Part shown: piece after piece, positions 23,305 through 33,220 of the stretch
How positions within the stretch are numbered: the first letter of the stretch is position 1
How the letters are laid out: every line of letters begins with the position of its first letter
Origin: Bog-473 sp963743785
Lineage (GTDB): Bacteria; Actinomycetota; Acidimicrobiia; Acidimicrobiales; RAAP-2
Assembly: GCA_963743785.1 (NCBI GenBank)
Contig: CAVURD010000020.1
Location: 62,001 to 126,000, forward strand
DNA length: 64,000 nucleotides
Reading direction: 5' to 3'
Notes under the pieces: model-generated
Told to the model about the DNA's origin: nothing
Databases searched by the model: none
The model's input: the letters and a program-made list of their open reading frames with translations, nothing else
Translations under genes and position numbers: made by a program

Positions 23305-25855
23305 TTGACGGATGTCGAAGCGTTGATCGATGGGTTGACGCCTGAAGAGAAGGCAGTTCTCACCGCGGGGGAGGACCTTTTCTCCACGGCGGCTATTGAG
23401 CGCCTGGGCATCCCCAAGATTCGCCTCACCGACGGTCCGTCGGGCGCCAGGGGAAAAGGCCTCCCCGGGGCCGGCGGCCCACCGTCGACCTGCATTCCCT
23501 GTGGGTCGGCCATCGGCGCCACGTGGAACCCCGAAATTGGCCCGCAACCTCGGTGCTCTCGTTGGGCGGGAAGCACTCGATCGCGGCTGTCGGGGACTTT
23601 TGGCTCCCACGGTCAATCTGCACCGGTCGCCGCTGGCCGGTCGCAACTTCGAGTGCTATTCGGAGGATCCGTTGCTCTCGGGTCGGCTGGCTGCCGGCTT
23701 CGTCCGCGGGGTCCAGTCGGAAGGCGTCTTCGCTACGGTCAAGCACTTCGTCGGCAATGAGGCGGAGTTCGAGCGTGGCTCCATCAATTCGGTCATTGAC
23801 GAACGAGCACTTCGCGAGCTCTATCTGCTGCCGTTCGAGATCGCCATCCGCGAGGGTGGGGCACTCGCCATCATGACAGCGTACAACCGGGTCAACGGTC
23901 GTTGGCTGACCCAGCAGCCGGAATTTCTCCTTGATCTCCTGCGCGACGAATGGGGCTTTGAGGGACTGGTCATGACCGACTGGTTCGCCGTGGCCGAGAC
24001 GACCACGTCGTTGGGCGCTGGAGTGGATCTGGAAATGCCTGGACCCGGACGGGCACTCGGTCCAGCTGTACTGGACGCCATGGGTGATGGATCCCTGGCC
24101 GAAGCCGACGTCGACGCCGCTGTGTACCGGTTCCTCAACGGACTCGACCGCATGGGCGTGCTCGACATCCCCGAGCCGGTGCCAGATATCAAACCCCCGT
24201 CGGACACCGATGTGGCGATGCTCCGGCGGGCATCGGCAGAATCGATGGTCCTGCTCCAGAATGACGGCACCTTGCCACTGCAGGGCGGGTCATTGGCTCG
24301 GATTGCCGTCCTCGGTTCCCACGCCGTGTCGCCCTCCATCATGGGCGGCGGTTCCGCCCAGGTCACCCCCCATTCCCTGGCCACCCCGCTGCAGGCCCTG
24401 TCGGATGCCTGCGGCAGCGGGACCCAGATCATCACGTACGAGCGAGGTTGCGAAATCTCGCTGGCCCCGACGGTCATCGGCGGAGCCGTACTCCGGGCCC
24501 CAGACGGGTTTCGCGGCGACAAGTATGCCGGCATCAATTTCGAGGGGCCAGGCGTGGAGCAGCTGCAATTGGACACTCTCCGGATGTTGTGCATCGGCGG
24601 ATTCGAGGCGGAGCCGGCAACGCAGGCATGGTCCATGCGAGTGGTGGGCACCGTGATTCCCGAAGAGAGCGGCCGCTTCCAATTGGCCCTGGCCCAAGCC
24701 GGCCATGCCCGCGTGATCATCGACGGAGCCGTTGTCCTCGATGGCTTTGCCAATCCCGCCCCGCCGGGCGGCAGCGAATTCTTTGGCCAGGCCAGTCAGG
24801 ACCTCCTGGCTGATGTCACATTCGAACGAGGGGTGGCCACAGAATTCGTGGTGGAGTTCGCCAGCGTGAACGCGCACCTTGGTGGATTCCGCCTGGGGTT
24901 CCGCACGCCGGACACCGACGCATTACTCGAACGCGCCACCACGGTGGCGGCCGGCGCCGACGTGGCGATTGTGTTTGTCGGCACCACCCTGGACACGGAG
25001 AGCGAGGGCCACGACCGCGAGGACATGGGATTGCCGGGTCGACAGCAGGAATTGATTCAGCACGTTGCCGCCGCCAACGACCGCACAATTGTGGTTGTCA
25101 ACGCGGCGGCACCGGTCGACATGTCCTGGGCCAATGATGTGGCCGCGGTCATCCAGTGCTGGTTCGGGGGGCAGGAGATGGCTGCCGCCATGGCCGACGT
25201 CCTGCTCGGCGTGGCCGAGCCCGGTGGGCGGCTCCCAACGACCATTCCCGAACGCATCGAACACAGCCCCTCCTTTGCCAACTTCCCGGGCGAGAACGGC
25301 CAGATTCGCTACGGCGAAGGCGTCTTCATGGGGTACCGGGGCTACGACCACAGTGCGATCACGCCGCGGTTCCCTTTCGGCCATGGCCTCAGCTACACGA
25401 CGTTCGCCATCGGTGAGCCCACGCTTTCCGCTGACGTCTACCGGCCGGGGCAGTCGATTACCGTTTCCCTTCCGGTGACCAACACGGGCTCTCGGGCCGG
25501 GTCGGAGGTCGTGCAGTGTTACCTGGCCCCGAGGTCACCCCGACTGTCGAGGCCGCCCAAGGAACTCAAGGCGTTCGCCAAGGTCTGGCTGGGAGCTGGA
25601 GAGACCGAAGTGGTCGATCTGGTGCTCGAGTCTCGCGCCTTCGCCTACTGGGACCCGGGCCAGGACGACTGGTCTGACATTGAGGCCAAGCTGCCCGACA
25701 TGTTCAAGACCCTGACGCCGACCGCCGAACGGCGGGTCCGCGGATGGCAAATCGATGCGGGCCGGTACGACGTCCTAATTGGGCCATCTTCTGCAAGCAT
25801 TTCCGCCACATGCAGTGTCGAGGTACAAACCGAAGCAAATGGGAGGCAGTCGTGA
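23305..25855 (+). CDS. Glycoside hydrolase family 3 beta-glycosidase with PA14 domain (one frameshift)
   Basis: The first frame gives LTPEEKAVLTAGEDLFSTAA and IRLTDGPSGARG, the GH3 N-terminus. At about 23537 the sequence GAAATTG has one base more than the conserved frame needs; removing it joins LARNLGALVGREALDRG, APTVNLHRSPLAGRNFECYSE, VKHFVGNEAEFERGSIN and the nucleophile segment FEGLVMTDWF (Asp about residue 225). The C-terminal domains are the (alpha/beta)6 sandwich interrupted by a PA14 domain (about residues 405-540) and a final fibronectin-III-like domain with GRLPTTIPE and RFPFGHGLSYTTF. The whole would be 849 residues, normal for GH3 beta-glucosidases. The TTG start follows a good promoter. 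It opens the run that includes the Liv-type importer and GH78. Confidence 0.9.
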
Positions 25856-25932
25856 GACACCAAGGGCTTAACCCGGTCGGGCGAAGTGGGGGAGAACATC
25901 AATCGGGGCGCCAGGCGTCCAGGAGGGGGATC

Positions 25933-27219
25933 ATGGGGACGCGCACAACACTTTCGGCGATGGTGGCCTTCGTCACCGCGCTGGGGACGATGTTCGTGAC
26001 CAGCCCGGCACCGGCAGGCGCCAGCTCGCCGGCCGACCAGGGGGTGACAGCGAAGACCATCAGCGTCGGTATCCCTTATGTGGATTTCGATGCCTTGCAT
26101 TCCCTTGGCGTGACAATTGATGAGGGCAGCTTCCCTGACGCCTACGGCGCGATCATCGCCAACTTGAACAAGAACGGCGGAGTCGACGGCCGGCAGATCG
26201 TCGCCCACTACTACAAGTTCAATCCGTCGGTGCCTGCCTCGGTGACGGCGTCGTGCTCCCAGCTGACCGAGGATGACAAGATCTTCATCGCTTTGTCGCC
26301 GGTCTACCCGGACTGCTTCCAGCAGGACCACAACACGCTGGTGATCGCCGGCTCACTGCCAGGCTCGCTGCCGGCGAATGTGGCTCCGGACTTCAGCTTG
26401 TCACCGCCCGATGCGGCATTTGATGCCCCAATGTTCGCTGCTCTGGCCAAGAAGGGAGCCTTCAAGGGCAAGAAGGTCGGCATCTTTTACGCCGCTGATT
26501 CGGACAAGCCCGAAGTGACCGTTGTGCAGGCTGACCTCAAGAAGTTGGGTGTCAATGTCGCCCTGACGGCCGAAGACAGCGTGCAGGCCACGGACGCGGT
26601 TGCCTCGGACCAGGCGGTGCAGTCCATTGCCCAGCGCTTCCAGAGTGCCGGAGTCAACGAGGTAATCGGCGTCGGTGGTGCCGGTTCGACGACCTGGCCC
26701 CGTGCCCTCCTCGACAATCAGAGCACCTACAAGCCGCCGTGGATCGCCACCAGTGAAACGTCGCTCGTTTCCTATGTCCTGTCGGCCAATGGCGGCAATT
26801 CGTACCTGAACAATGTAACTTCCGCCCTTCCGGTGCCGAGTAACTATCAGGAGTGGCAGGATCCAGCGATCCAGAAGTGTGTGAATATCGTCCACAAGGC
26901 CTACCCATCGGACAAGATTGACGCGCCGCCGAACCCGACCAGTCCCCAGGCTGCTTCGGTGCCTGCGACCGCCGTGTCCGTGATGCAAGCCTGTCAAGAC
27001 CTGGCGCTGTTCGCCAAGATTGCCGACACGGCCGGGAAGAAACTGACCGTGGCCAGCTTCACCAAGGCGGGCTATTCGCTGAAGAACATCAGCATCCCAG
27101 GAGCGGGTGGATTGGTCTCGTTCGCCAACAACCAGCCGTACTCCATCGGACCCGTACAGATCGTCGTCTACTCGCCGACATCCAAGACGCTGGTGAGCTC
27201 ATCCACTCCGGCGAAGTGA
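25933..27219 (+). CDS. Branched-chain-amino-acid-type ABC transporter substrate-binding protein
   Basis: The 428-residue protein has a signal peptide (hydrophobic residues 8-23, Ala-rich cleavage region near PAGASS) and a periplasmic-binding fold of the LivK type: ISVGIPYVD, ANLNKNGGVDGRQI, GKKVGIFYAADSDKPEVTVVQADLKKLGVNV. The AGGAGG ribosome site at 25921-25926 stands 6 bases before ATG 25933, so this start is secure. It sits 77 bases after GH3 and directly before two fused Liv transporter genes. LivK-family proteins bind many ligands besides amino acids, including aromatic acids and amides. The neighbours suggest a glycoside or aglycone ligand. A strong hairpin follows its stop. Confidence 0.9.
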   Translation: MGTRTTLSAMVAFVTALGTMFVTSPAPAGASSPADQGVTAKTISVGIPYVDFDALHSLGVTIDEGSFPDAYGAIIANLNKNGGVDGRQIVAHYYKFNPSVPASVTASCSQLTEDDKIFIALSPVYPDCFQQDHNTLVIAGSLPGSLPANVAPDFSLSPPDAAFDAPMFAALAKKGAFKGKKVGIFYAADSDKPEVTVVQADLKKLGVNVALTAEDSVQATDAVASDQAVQSIAQRFQSAGVNEVIGVGGAGSTTWPRALLDNQSTYKPPWIATSETSLVSYVLSANGGNSYLNNVTSALPVPSNYQEWQDPAIQKCVNIVHKAYPSDKIDAPPNPTSPQAASVPATAVSVMQACQDLALFAKIADTAGKKLTVASFTKAGYSLKNISIPGAGGLVSFANNQPYSIGPVQIVVYSPTSKTLVSSSTPAK

Positions 27220-27239
27220 CGCCGGGGAGGCGAGTCACC

Positions 27240-27278
27240 CCGCCCTGCCGCGCCGGCTGTCCCGGCGCGGCAGGGCGG
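27240..27278. terminator. Strong GC hairpin between binding-protein and permease genes
   Basis: Seventeen bases on each side (CCGCCCTGCCGCGCCGG and its complement) pair perfectly around the 5-base loop CTGTC. It starts 20 bases after the binding-protein stop. No T-run follows, so it may act as a partial terminator or as a 3' stabiliser that raises binding-protein mRNA over transporter mRNA. Confidence 0.75.
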
Positions 27279-27304
27279 ATCTCATTGCGAAGATCGGAGC
27301 CGGG

Positions 27305-29540
27305 TTGAGCGACGCGCCGCCGGCCGGGCCCTCCGAATCGGGCCCGGCCCACACCATGCTTTCGGCCGACCTGGCCCACCTCGTCGCCGACCCGGCGGCC
27401 GAGCAACGCCGGACTGCCGCATCGGCGCAAGAAGTGGTGCTTCCCCAGGACATGCTGCCGGGGTCCAGCGAGCAGGCCATGACATTGCGCCAGGGCCTGC
27501 GCAAGACCGGGGCTCGCACCTTTGTCATCCTGGCCATCATCGTCACCCTCGACAATCTGCAGAGCCAGGGACTGGCGGTCCTCGCCCCCAACATTCAGAC
27601 TTCCTATCATGTGAGTACCAGCGCCATCGTCTTTGTGACCGGGATCTCGGGCGGGTTCCTGGTCCTGGGCATTGTGCCGATGGGATGGCTGGCCGACCGG
27701 TTCCGGCGCGCCCCGATCATCGGTTGGGCCACGATCGTGTTCGGCCTCATGGTGGCCGCCACTGGTTTTGCCACCAACATCTTCTTGTTCTTCCTGGCCC
27801 GCTTGGGTGCCGGGGTCTCCCAGGCCAGCACCACCGTGGTGCACAGCTCGCTGCTGGCTGACACGTATCCGATTACCCTCCGTGGTCGGATCTCCGCTGG
27901 TATGGGGATCGGCATGGGCGCGGCGACCGCCCTCAGCCCGCTGTTGGTTGGATTCATCGCCACCGAGGTCGGTGGCGTCAACGGCTGGCGGTGGTCGTTC
28001 TACGCCCTGGCCATCCCCATCATCGTTTTCGCTTTCCTTGCTTTTCGTATTCACGAGCCACCGCGAGGGCAGTTCGAGAAGCAAGGCGTCTTGGGCGAAG
28101 TCATCGATGATGCGCGTCCGGCAGCGCCATCTATGGAGGCCGCCTTCGAGCGGATCCTGCGTATCCGCACCATCAAGATGTGCCTGATTGCGTTCTCGGC
28201 CATCGGATTCGGCTTGTTCACCGTCCCAGTACTGGGCAATCTCTACCTCAAGCAGCGCTTCCATCTCGATGCGTTCGAGCGCGGGCTGATCGGCACCATC
28301 GGGAGCTTGGGCGTCCTGGTGGCCCTGCCGCTGGTCGGGCGGTACTACGACCGCCTCTTCCGCTCGGATCCGGGACGCGCCCTCGCCCTCATCGGCAAGG
28401 TCGTCCTCCCAGTCGCCATCCTCGTCCCGATCCAGTACGCCATGCCCAATGCCGTGCTCTGGGCGGTGTTCAGCGTGCCGACCGCGGTGCTCCTGCTGAC
28501 CGCATTTTCCATGATCGGTCCGGTGCTCACATCGGTGGCGCCTTACCGCCTGCGTGGAATGGTCACCGCCGTGGGCGGTCTCTATGTCTTCTTTATCGGT
28601 GCCACCGGAGGAGCAGTGTTGGCCGCATTGCTCGACAGCGTCTTCGGGGTGCGTCCGGCCGTGCTGATCATCATGATCCCGTCCACCTTGATCGGGGGAT
28701 ACTTCATCATTCGCAGCGCGCACTTCATCCGCAACGACCTCTCGCTGGTGGTGACCGAGCTGCAAGAGGAGATGGAGGAACACAAGCGTCAACAGGCCGA
28801 CCCCGCCGACATCCCAGTGCTCCAGCTGAATGGCGTCGATTTCAGTTATGGGCACGTGCAGATTCTCTTTGGCCTCAGTTTCGAGGTGAAGCGAGGAGAA
28901 GTGCTCGCCTTGCTCGGGACGAACGGCGCAGGAAAATCGACCGCGCTGCGCGTCGCCTCGGGACTCGAGACCGCGTCCCGGGGCGTCGTCCGGCTGAACG
29001 GCCACGACATCACCTACACCACACCCGAACAGCGATCCCGGCTGGGCATCCATCTGCTTCCCGGGGGCGCGGGTGTTTTCGGAGAAATGACGATCGCCGA
29101 GAACCTCGAAATGGGTGGGTTCGTCTACCGATCCGATCGGGCCGAACTGCGCCGCCGCACCGAACGCGTCTACGAGTTGTTTCCGGCCTTGACGGACCGC
29201 CGCGGGGAGCGAGCCGATTCACTCTCCGGCGGACAGCAGCAGATGTTGGCCCTGGCCATCGCCATGCTCCACGATCCCGAGGTCCTCATTATTGACGAGC
29301 TCTCCTTGGGTCTAGCCCCCATCGTGGTCCAGGAGCTCATCGGTGTGGTGGAAGGCCTCAAGGCGGCGGGGGTGACGCTCATCATTGTCGAACAGTCACT
29401 CAACGTTCGCGGCGGCGATCGCCGACCGGGCGGTGTTTCTCGAAAAGGGCCGGCTGCGATTCGAGGGACCGATTCGCGATCTGATGGAACGCGACGACCT
29501 GGCGCGGGCCGTGTTCCTCGGAGGCCAGGAATCCGAGTGA
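27305..29540 (+). CDS. MFS transporter-LivF ATPase fusion (one frameshift)
   Basis: The protein of about 744 residues joins two units. Residues about 70-490 are a major facilitator with twelve hydrophobic segments, including GMGWLADRFRR-like loop PMGWLADRFRRAP after helix 2. Residues about 513-744 are an ABC ATPase of the LivF kind: Walker A LLGTNGAGKST, signature LSGGQQQM, Walker B VLIIDELSLGLAP. Near 29407 (GTTCGCGGC) there is one base too many; removing it restores the LivF ending AAAIADRAVFLEKGRLRFEGP through to TGA at 29538-29540. That stop overlaps the ATG of the LivHMG fusion by one base. The TTG start at 27305 has a GGAG nearby. A facilitator fused to a Liv ATPase is unusual. The indel may be an assembly error. 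Confidence 0.82.
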
Positions 29541-32378
29541 TGCTCGCCGTTTCGTGGATCAACGGCCAGGTTGCCTTTGATGGGATCGTGCAGGGCATGG
29601 CCGTGGCGGTGATCGCCGTTGGCGTGGTCCTGGTGTATCGAGCGACCCGCATCATCAACTTCGCCGTCGGCAATATGGGTGTCATCGGAGCGACATTGCT
29701 GTCGCTTCTGGTGGTGCAGTACCACGTGCCGTTCTGGGTGGCTCTGGCGGTGGCGCTGGTGGTCGGGCTTGTGCTCGGTGCGATTGTCGACGCAACAATC
29801 ATTCGCCGCCTGCGCAAGTCCCCCCGGGTGGTCGTTCTCGTCGCCACCATCGGCGTGGCGCAGATCGCCGAGGCGATCGCCTTCAAGCTCCCGCAGCCGA
29901 CCAGTCTCTCCGTGCATTACCCGAGCGCATTCAATGCGTCGTGGACGGTGGCTGGGGTACAGATCCGCGGCTCGGACCTTTCGATCCTGATCATCGTCCC
30001 GGTCACCCTCATCGCGCTGTCCTGGTTCCTGGACCGGACCACGCTCGGCAAGACGGTCAAGGCCTGTGCCAGCAATCCGCAACTGGCTCGTCTCTCGGGC
30101 ATCAGCCCCAAGGTGGTCTCGACATTGGTGTGGGCGCTCGCCGCCGCCCTCTCGACGCTATCGATCGTTCTGATCGCCGGACAGACCGGCTCGGCCAGCG
30201 ATGTGACCACCTTGGGGGACCAGACGTTGTCGCTGGCCTTGGTGGCGGCCGTGATCGGGGGCATGACGTCCTTTCGCCGGACGATCATCGCCAGCATCGC
30301 CATCGGGCTGGCTCAGAGCCTTGTGAATTTCAACTTCATCGACACCCCTGGCCTGCTCAACCTCTTGCTCCTGATTACCGTGCTGGTGGCGGTGTCGTTT
30401 AACCGAGATCGGGCCAGCGACACCGAGGTGTTTGCGTTCACGCCGAGGGCCCGCCCCATCCCGGTGCGCCTGCAGACCTATCGATGGGCCCGCAACGCCA
30501 ACAAGAGCGGCGTCATCCTCTTGGCCGTTATCGCCTGTGTCCTGCCGGTCATCTTCACCCGGCCGTCCACCCAGCAACTCTTTACCGAAGTGCTGGCCTT
30601 CGCCATCTGCGCCACGTCCTTGACCGTCCTCACGGGATGGCTGGGCCAGCTGTCCCTCGGACAGATGGCCTTTGCCGGATTGGGGGCCCTCTTCGCCGCC
30701 CGCCTGGTGGAGGTCGGGGTCCCGTTTTGGGTGGCCATTGTGACGACCACCGTGGCCACCGCCATGCTCGCCGCCGTCCTCGGACTGGGGTCCCTGCGCG
30801 TGAAAGGCCTGTATCTGGCCGTGGTGACGTTCGTGTTCGCCTTGGCGGCCCAGCAGTACTTTTTCAGCCTGCCTCTCTTGAGCGGGCAGTCGGTCGACGG
30901 ATCGAACCTCCCGTTCGCGCCCGGGAAGCTCCTCTCGTTATCGTTCCCCGGTCAGCGCACGTACTACTACGTGGTGCTGGTGGTCCTCGGGGTGGTCCTC
31001 CTGGTGGCATCCCGTTTCAGGGACAGCGGCGTGGGCCGGGCCATCATGGGAGTGCGCGACAACGAGAGTGCCGCCGCTTCCTACACGGTACGACCGACGT
31101 GGGAGAAGATCCGGGCGTTCTCAATTGCCGGGGCGCTGGCCGGACTGGGTGGCGCGTTGCTGGCCGGCGCCTTCGCCAACGTCGCCTTTTCCGGACCGGG
31201 GAGTTTCTACCTGGTGGACGGCTCGCTGGCTCTGGTGGCCATGGTGGTCATCGGGGGGATGGGCTCGGTCACCGCTGCCGTCATCGGGTCAGTGTGGGTC
31301 ATCGGCATCCCCGCCCTGGCTCCGAACAATCAGGTGCTCGGGCTTCTCTCCTCAAGCATCGGCCTCCTGGCCATTTTGCTGTACTTCCCCCGTGGCCTCA
31401 ACCAGATTAGCTACGACGTCCGGGACGCGTGCTTGGGCTGGGCTGATCGTCGCTTTGGTAAGAATGCTCCCCCCAAGGAACAACGGCAGCCGGTGGCGGC
31501 ACGACCGGTGGCCGAGGTCGCAGACGTGGGTATACCCACACTGGGCGTGGAAGACCTGCGGGTGGCCTTCGGCGGCAACCTCGCCGTGGACCATGTGACG
31601 TTGTCCGTCGGCGGCGGGGAGATCGTGGGCCTGATCGGGAGCAACGGTGCCGGGAAGTCGACACTGATGAATGCGATCGGTGGCTTTGTCCCTGCGACGG
31701 GTTCGGTGCGCTTGGACCACGAGGAGGTCGGGGACAAGTCCCCGGCCCATCGAGCGGCGCGAGGGCTCGGTCGGACGTTCCAATCGGCCAAGCTCTTTCC
31801 TGAAATTGACCGTCACCGAAACGCTGCTGGTGGCGCTCGAGGCGAAGAAGGGGACGGGGGCACTCTCGACCGCGCTCGCTCTGCCCCGAGCAACGCGCCG
31901 AAGTCGACGCGATCGGGCTGAGGTAGCCGACCTTGTCGAGTTCCTCGGACTCACTCACTGGGGGGACCATCACATCGGCGACCTATCCACCGGCACCCGA
32001 CGGGTGGTGGAACTCGCCGGCCTCCTAGCCCTCGACGCCAAGGTGCTGTGCCTCGACGAGCCCACTGCCGGTTTGGCGCAGCGCGAGACGGAGGCATTCG
32101 GTCCGCTCATCATCGATGTGCAGCGCCAGCTTGGTGCATCGGTCCTCTTGATCGAGCACGACATGCCGCTCATTTTGGGCATTAGTGATCGGGTATATTG
32201 CCTAGAGGCCGGGTCAGTCATTGCTGAGGGTGCGCCGACTGAGGTCAGGGACAACCCCCGAGTGATCGCCAGCTACCTGGGGACCGATGAGCGGGCGATC
32301 AATCGAAGCGGAGCCACGCCGGAACTGATCCGGTTGAATCATGCGCCAGAGAACGCTGGTCCGCCGGTGGCGATCTAA
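29540..32378 (+). CDS. LivH-LivM-LivG fusion: Liv-type permeases plus ATPase (one frameshift)
   Basis: From ATG 29540 the chain contains a LivH permease (about residues 1-295, with VLVYRATRIINFAVGNMG, the usual N-terminal signature), a LivM permease (about 310-625, with LTGWLGQLSLGQMAFAGLGA and FSIAGALAGLGGALLAG) and a LivG ATPase (from about 665: VAFGGNLAVDHVTL, Walker A LIGSNGAGKST, ARGLGRTFQSAKLF). Near 31803 the sequence GAAATTG contains one base too many; removing it restores LTVTETLLVALEAKKG, Walker B VLCLDEPTAGLA, IEHDMPLIL and the stop at 32378, giving about 945 residues. Together with the LivF fusion and the binding protein this is a complete importer in only three polypeptides. Confidence 0.85.
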
Positions 32379-32455
32379 CCTCATAGCGACGATCCGCGAT
32401 AACACTCCATCGGCCATGATCCCTTGGAGAGCCGCGTGACGTTGAGGGGAGCGCA

Positions 32456-33220
32456 ATGACCGTCCATTCGATTGACACGGGAGATGTGAGAGTCGAGATC
32501 AGCGAGCACGTCGTGGTGGTGACGATCGATCGACCATCGAAGCGGAATGCCCTTACGCAAGATATGTACGCCACCATCTCAGACACCCTTCTGGCCGCTG
32601 ATATCGATAGAGACGTTGGGGCGGTAGTAATGACCGGGACGGACACCGTGTTCACCGCCGGGAACGACCTCGGCGATTTTTCCGGTGGGGCCAGACTCGA
32701 TGAAGTCCAGCGCTTTCTCTTTACCATTGCCTCCATCCAGCTTCCGCTGGTAGCAGCGGTCAATGGATTGGCCGTCGGCGTTGGGCTGACGATGCTCCTC
32801 CATTGCGATCTGGTGTTCGTCGACCCGAACGCGACGCTGTATGTACCATTTGTCGAGCTCGGACTGGTGCCCGAGGCAGCCTCGAGCCTGCTCCTCCCAA
32901 GGGTGGTCGGGGAGCGCCGAGCGGCCGAGTTGCTCTTGTCGGGCCGTCGCATTGACGGGATCGAGGCCGCCGAGTGGGGACTGGCCAATGCAGCGGCTTC
33001 ACCGGCGCTGGATGCGGCTCTCGCCGCCGCGCACCACCTTGCCGCCCTGCCCCCGAATGCTGTGAAGGCCACCAAGGCATTGTTGCGATCCAATGAATCA
33101 ACGGTCGACGGCCGGATCGTCGAGGAAATGAAGGCATTCGTCCAGGCGCTCGCGGGCAGTGAGTTCGCCGAAACCATGGCCGCCCGCACAGAAAAGCGCC
33201 GCCCTGTCCATCGGGCATGA
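32456..33220 (+). CDS. Enoyl-CoA hydratase/isomerase family protein
   Basis: The 254-residue crotonase has VVTIDRPSKRNALT, the first oxyanion motif DTVFTAGNDLGDF near residue 66, and the second in AAVNGLAVGVGLTMLLHCDLVFVD near residue 101. It then has FVELGLVPEAASSLLLPRVVG, which resembles 2-enoyl-CoA isomerases. GAGGGGAG lies before ATG 32456. Its last codons overlap the ATG of the GH78 rhamnosidase gene, so it is translated with it. It belongs to the importer and glycosidase run, tying CoA-ester chemistry to glycoside uptake. Confidence 0.92.
   Translation: MTVHSIDTGDVRVEISEHVVVVTIDRPSKRNALTQDMYATISDTLLAADIDRDVGAVVMTGTDTVFTAGNDLGDFSGGARLDEVQRFLFTIASIQLPLVAAVNGLAVGVGLTMLLHCDLVFVDPNATLYVPFVELGLVPEAASSLLLPRVVGERRAAELLLSGRRIDGIEAAEWGLANAAASPALDAALAAAHHLAALPPNAVKATKALLRSNESTVDGRIVEEMKAFVQALAGSEFAETMAARTEKRRPVHRA

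Noticed and set aside
27240..27278. Classical intrinsic terminator
   Set aside because: The stem is strong but no T-run follows, and downstream genes clearly belong to the same transporter.
27089..29053. A 654-residue open frame on the minus strand
   Set aside because: It is antisense to the MFS-LivF gene, is rich in Asp, Gly, Arg, Gln and His and has no domain; it is an effect of high GC.
27305..31921. A single 1538-residue protein combining MFS, LivF, LivH, LivM and part of LivG
   Set aside because: The open frame arises only because a one-base excess near 29407 removes the LivF stop. The conserved frame ends at 29540 and a new ATG overlaps it, so two proteins are expected.
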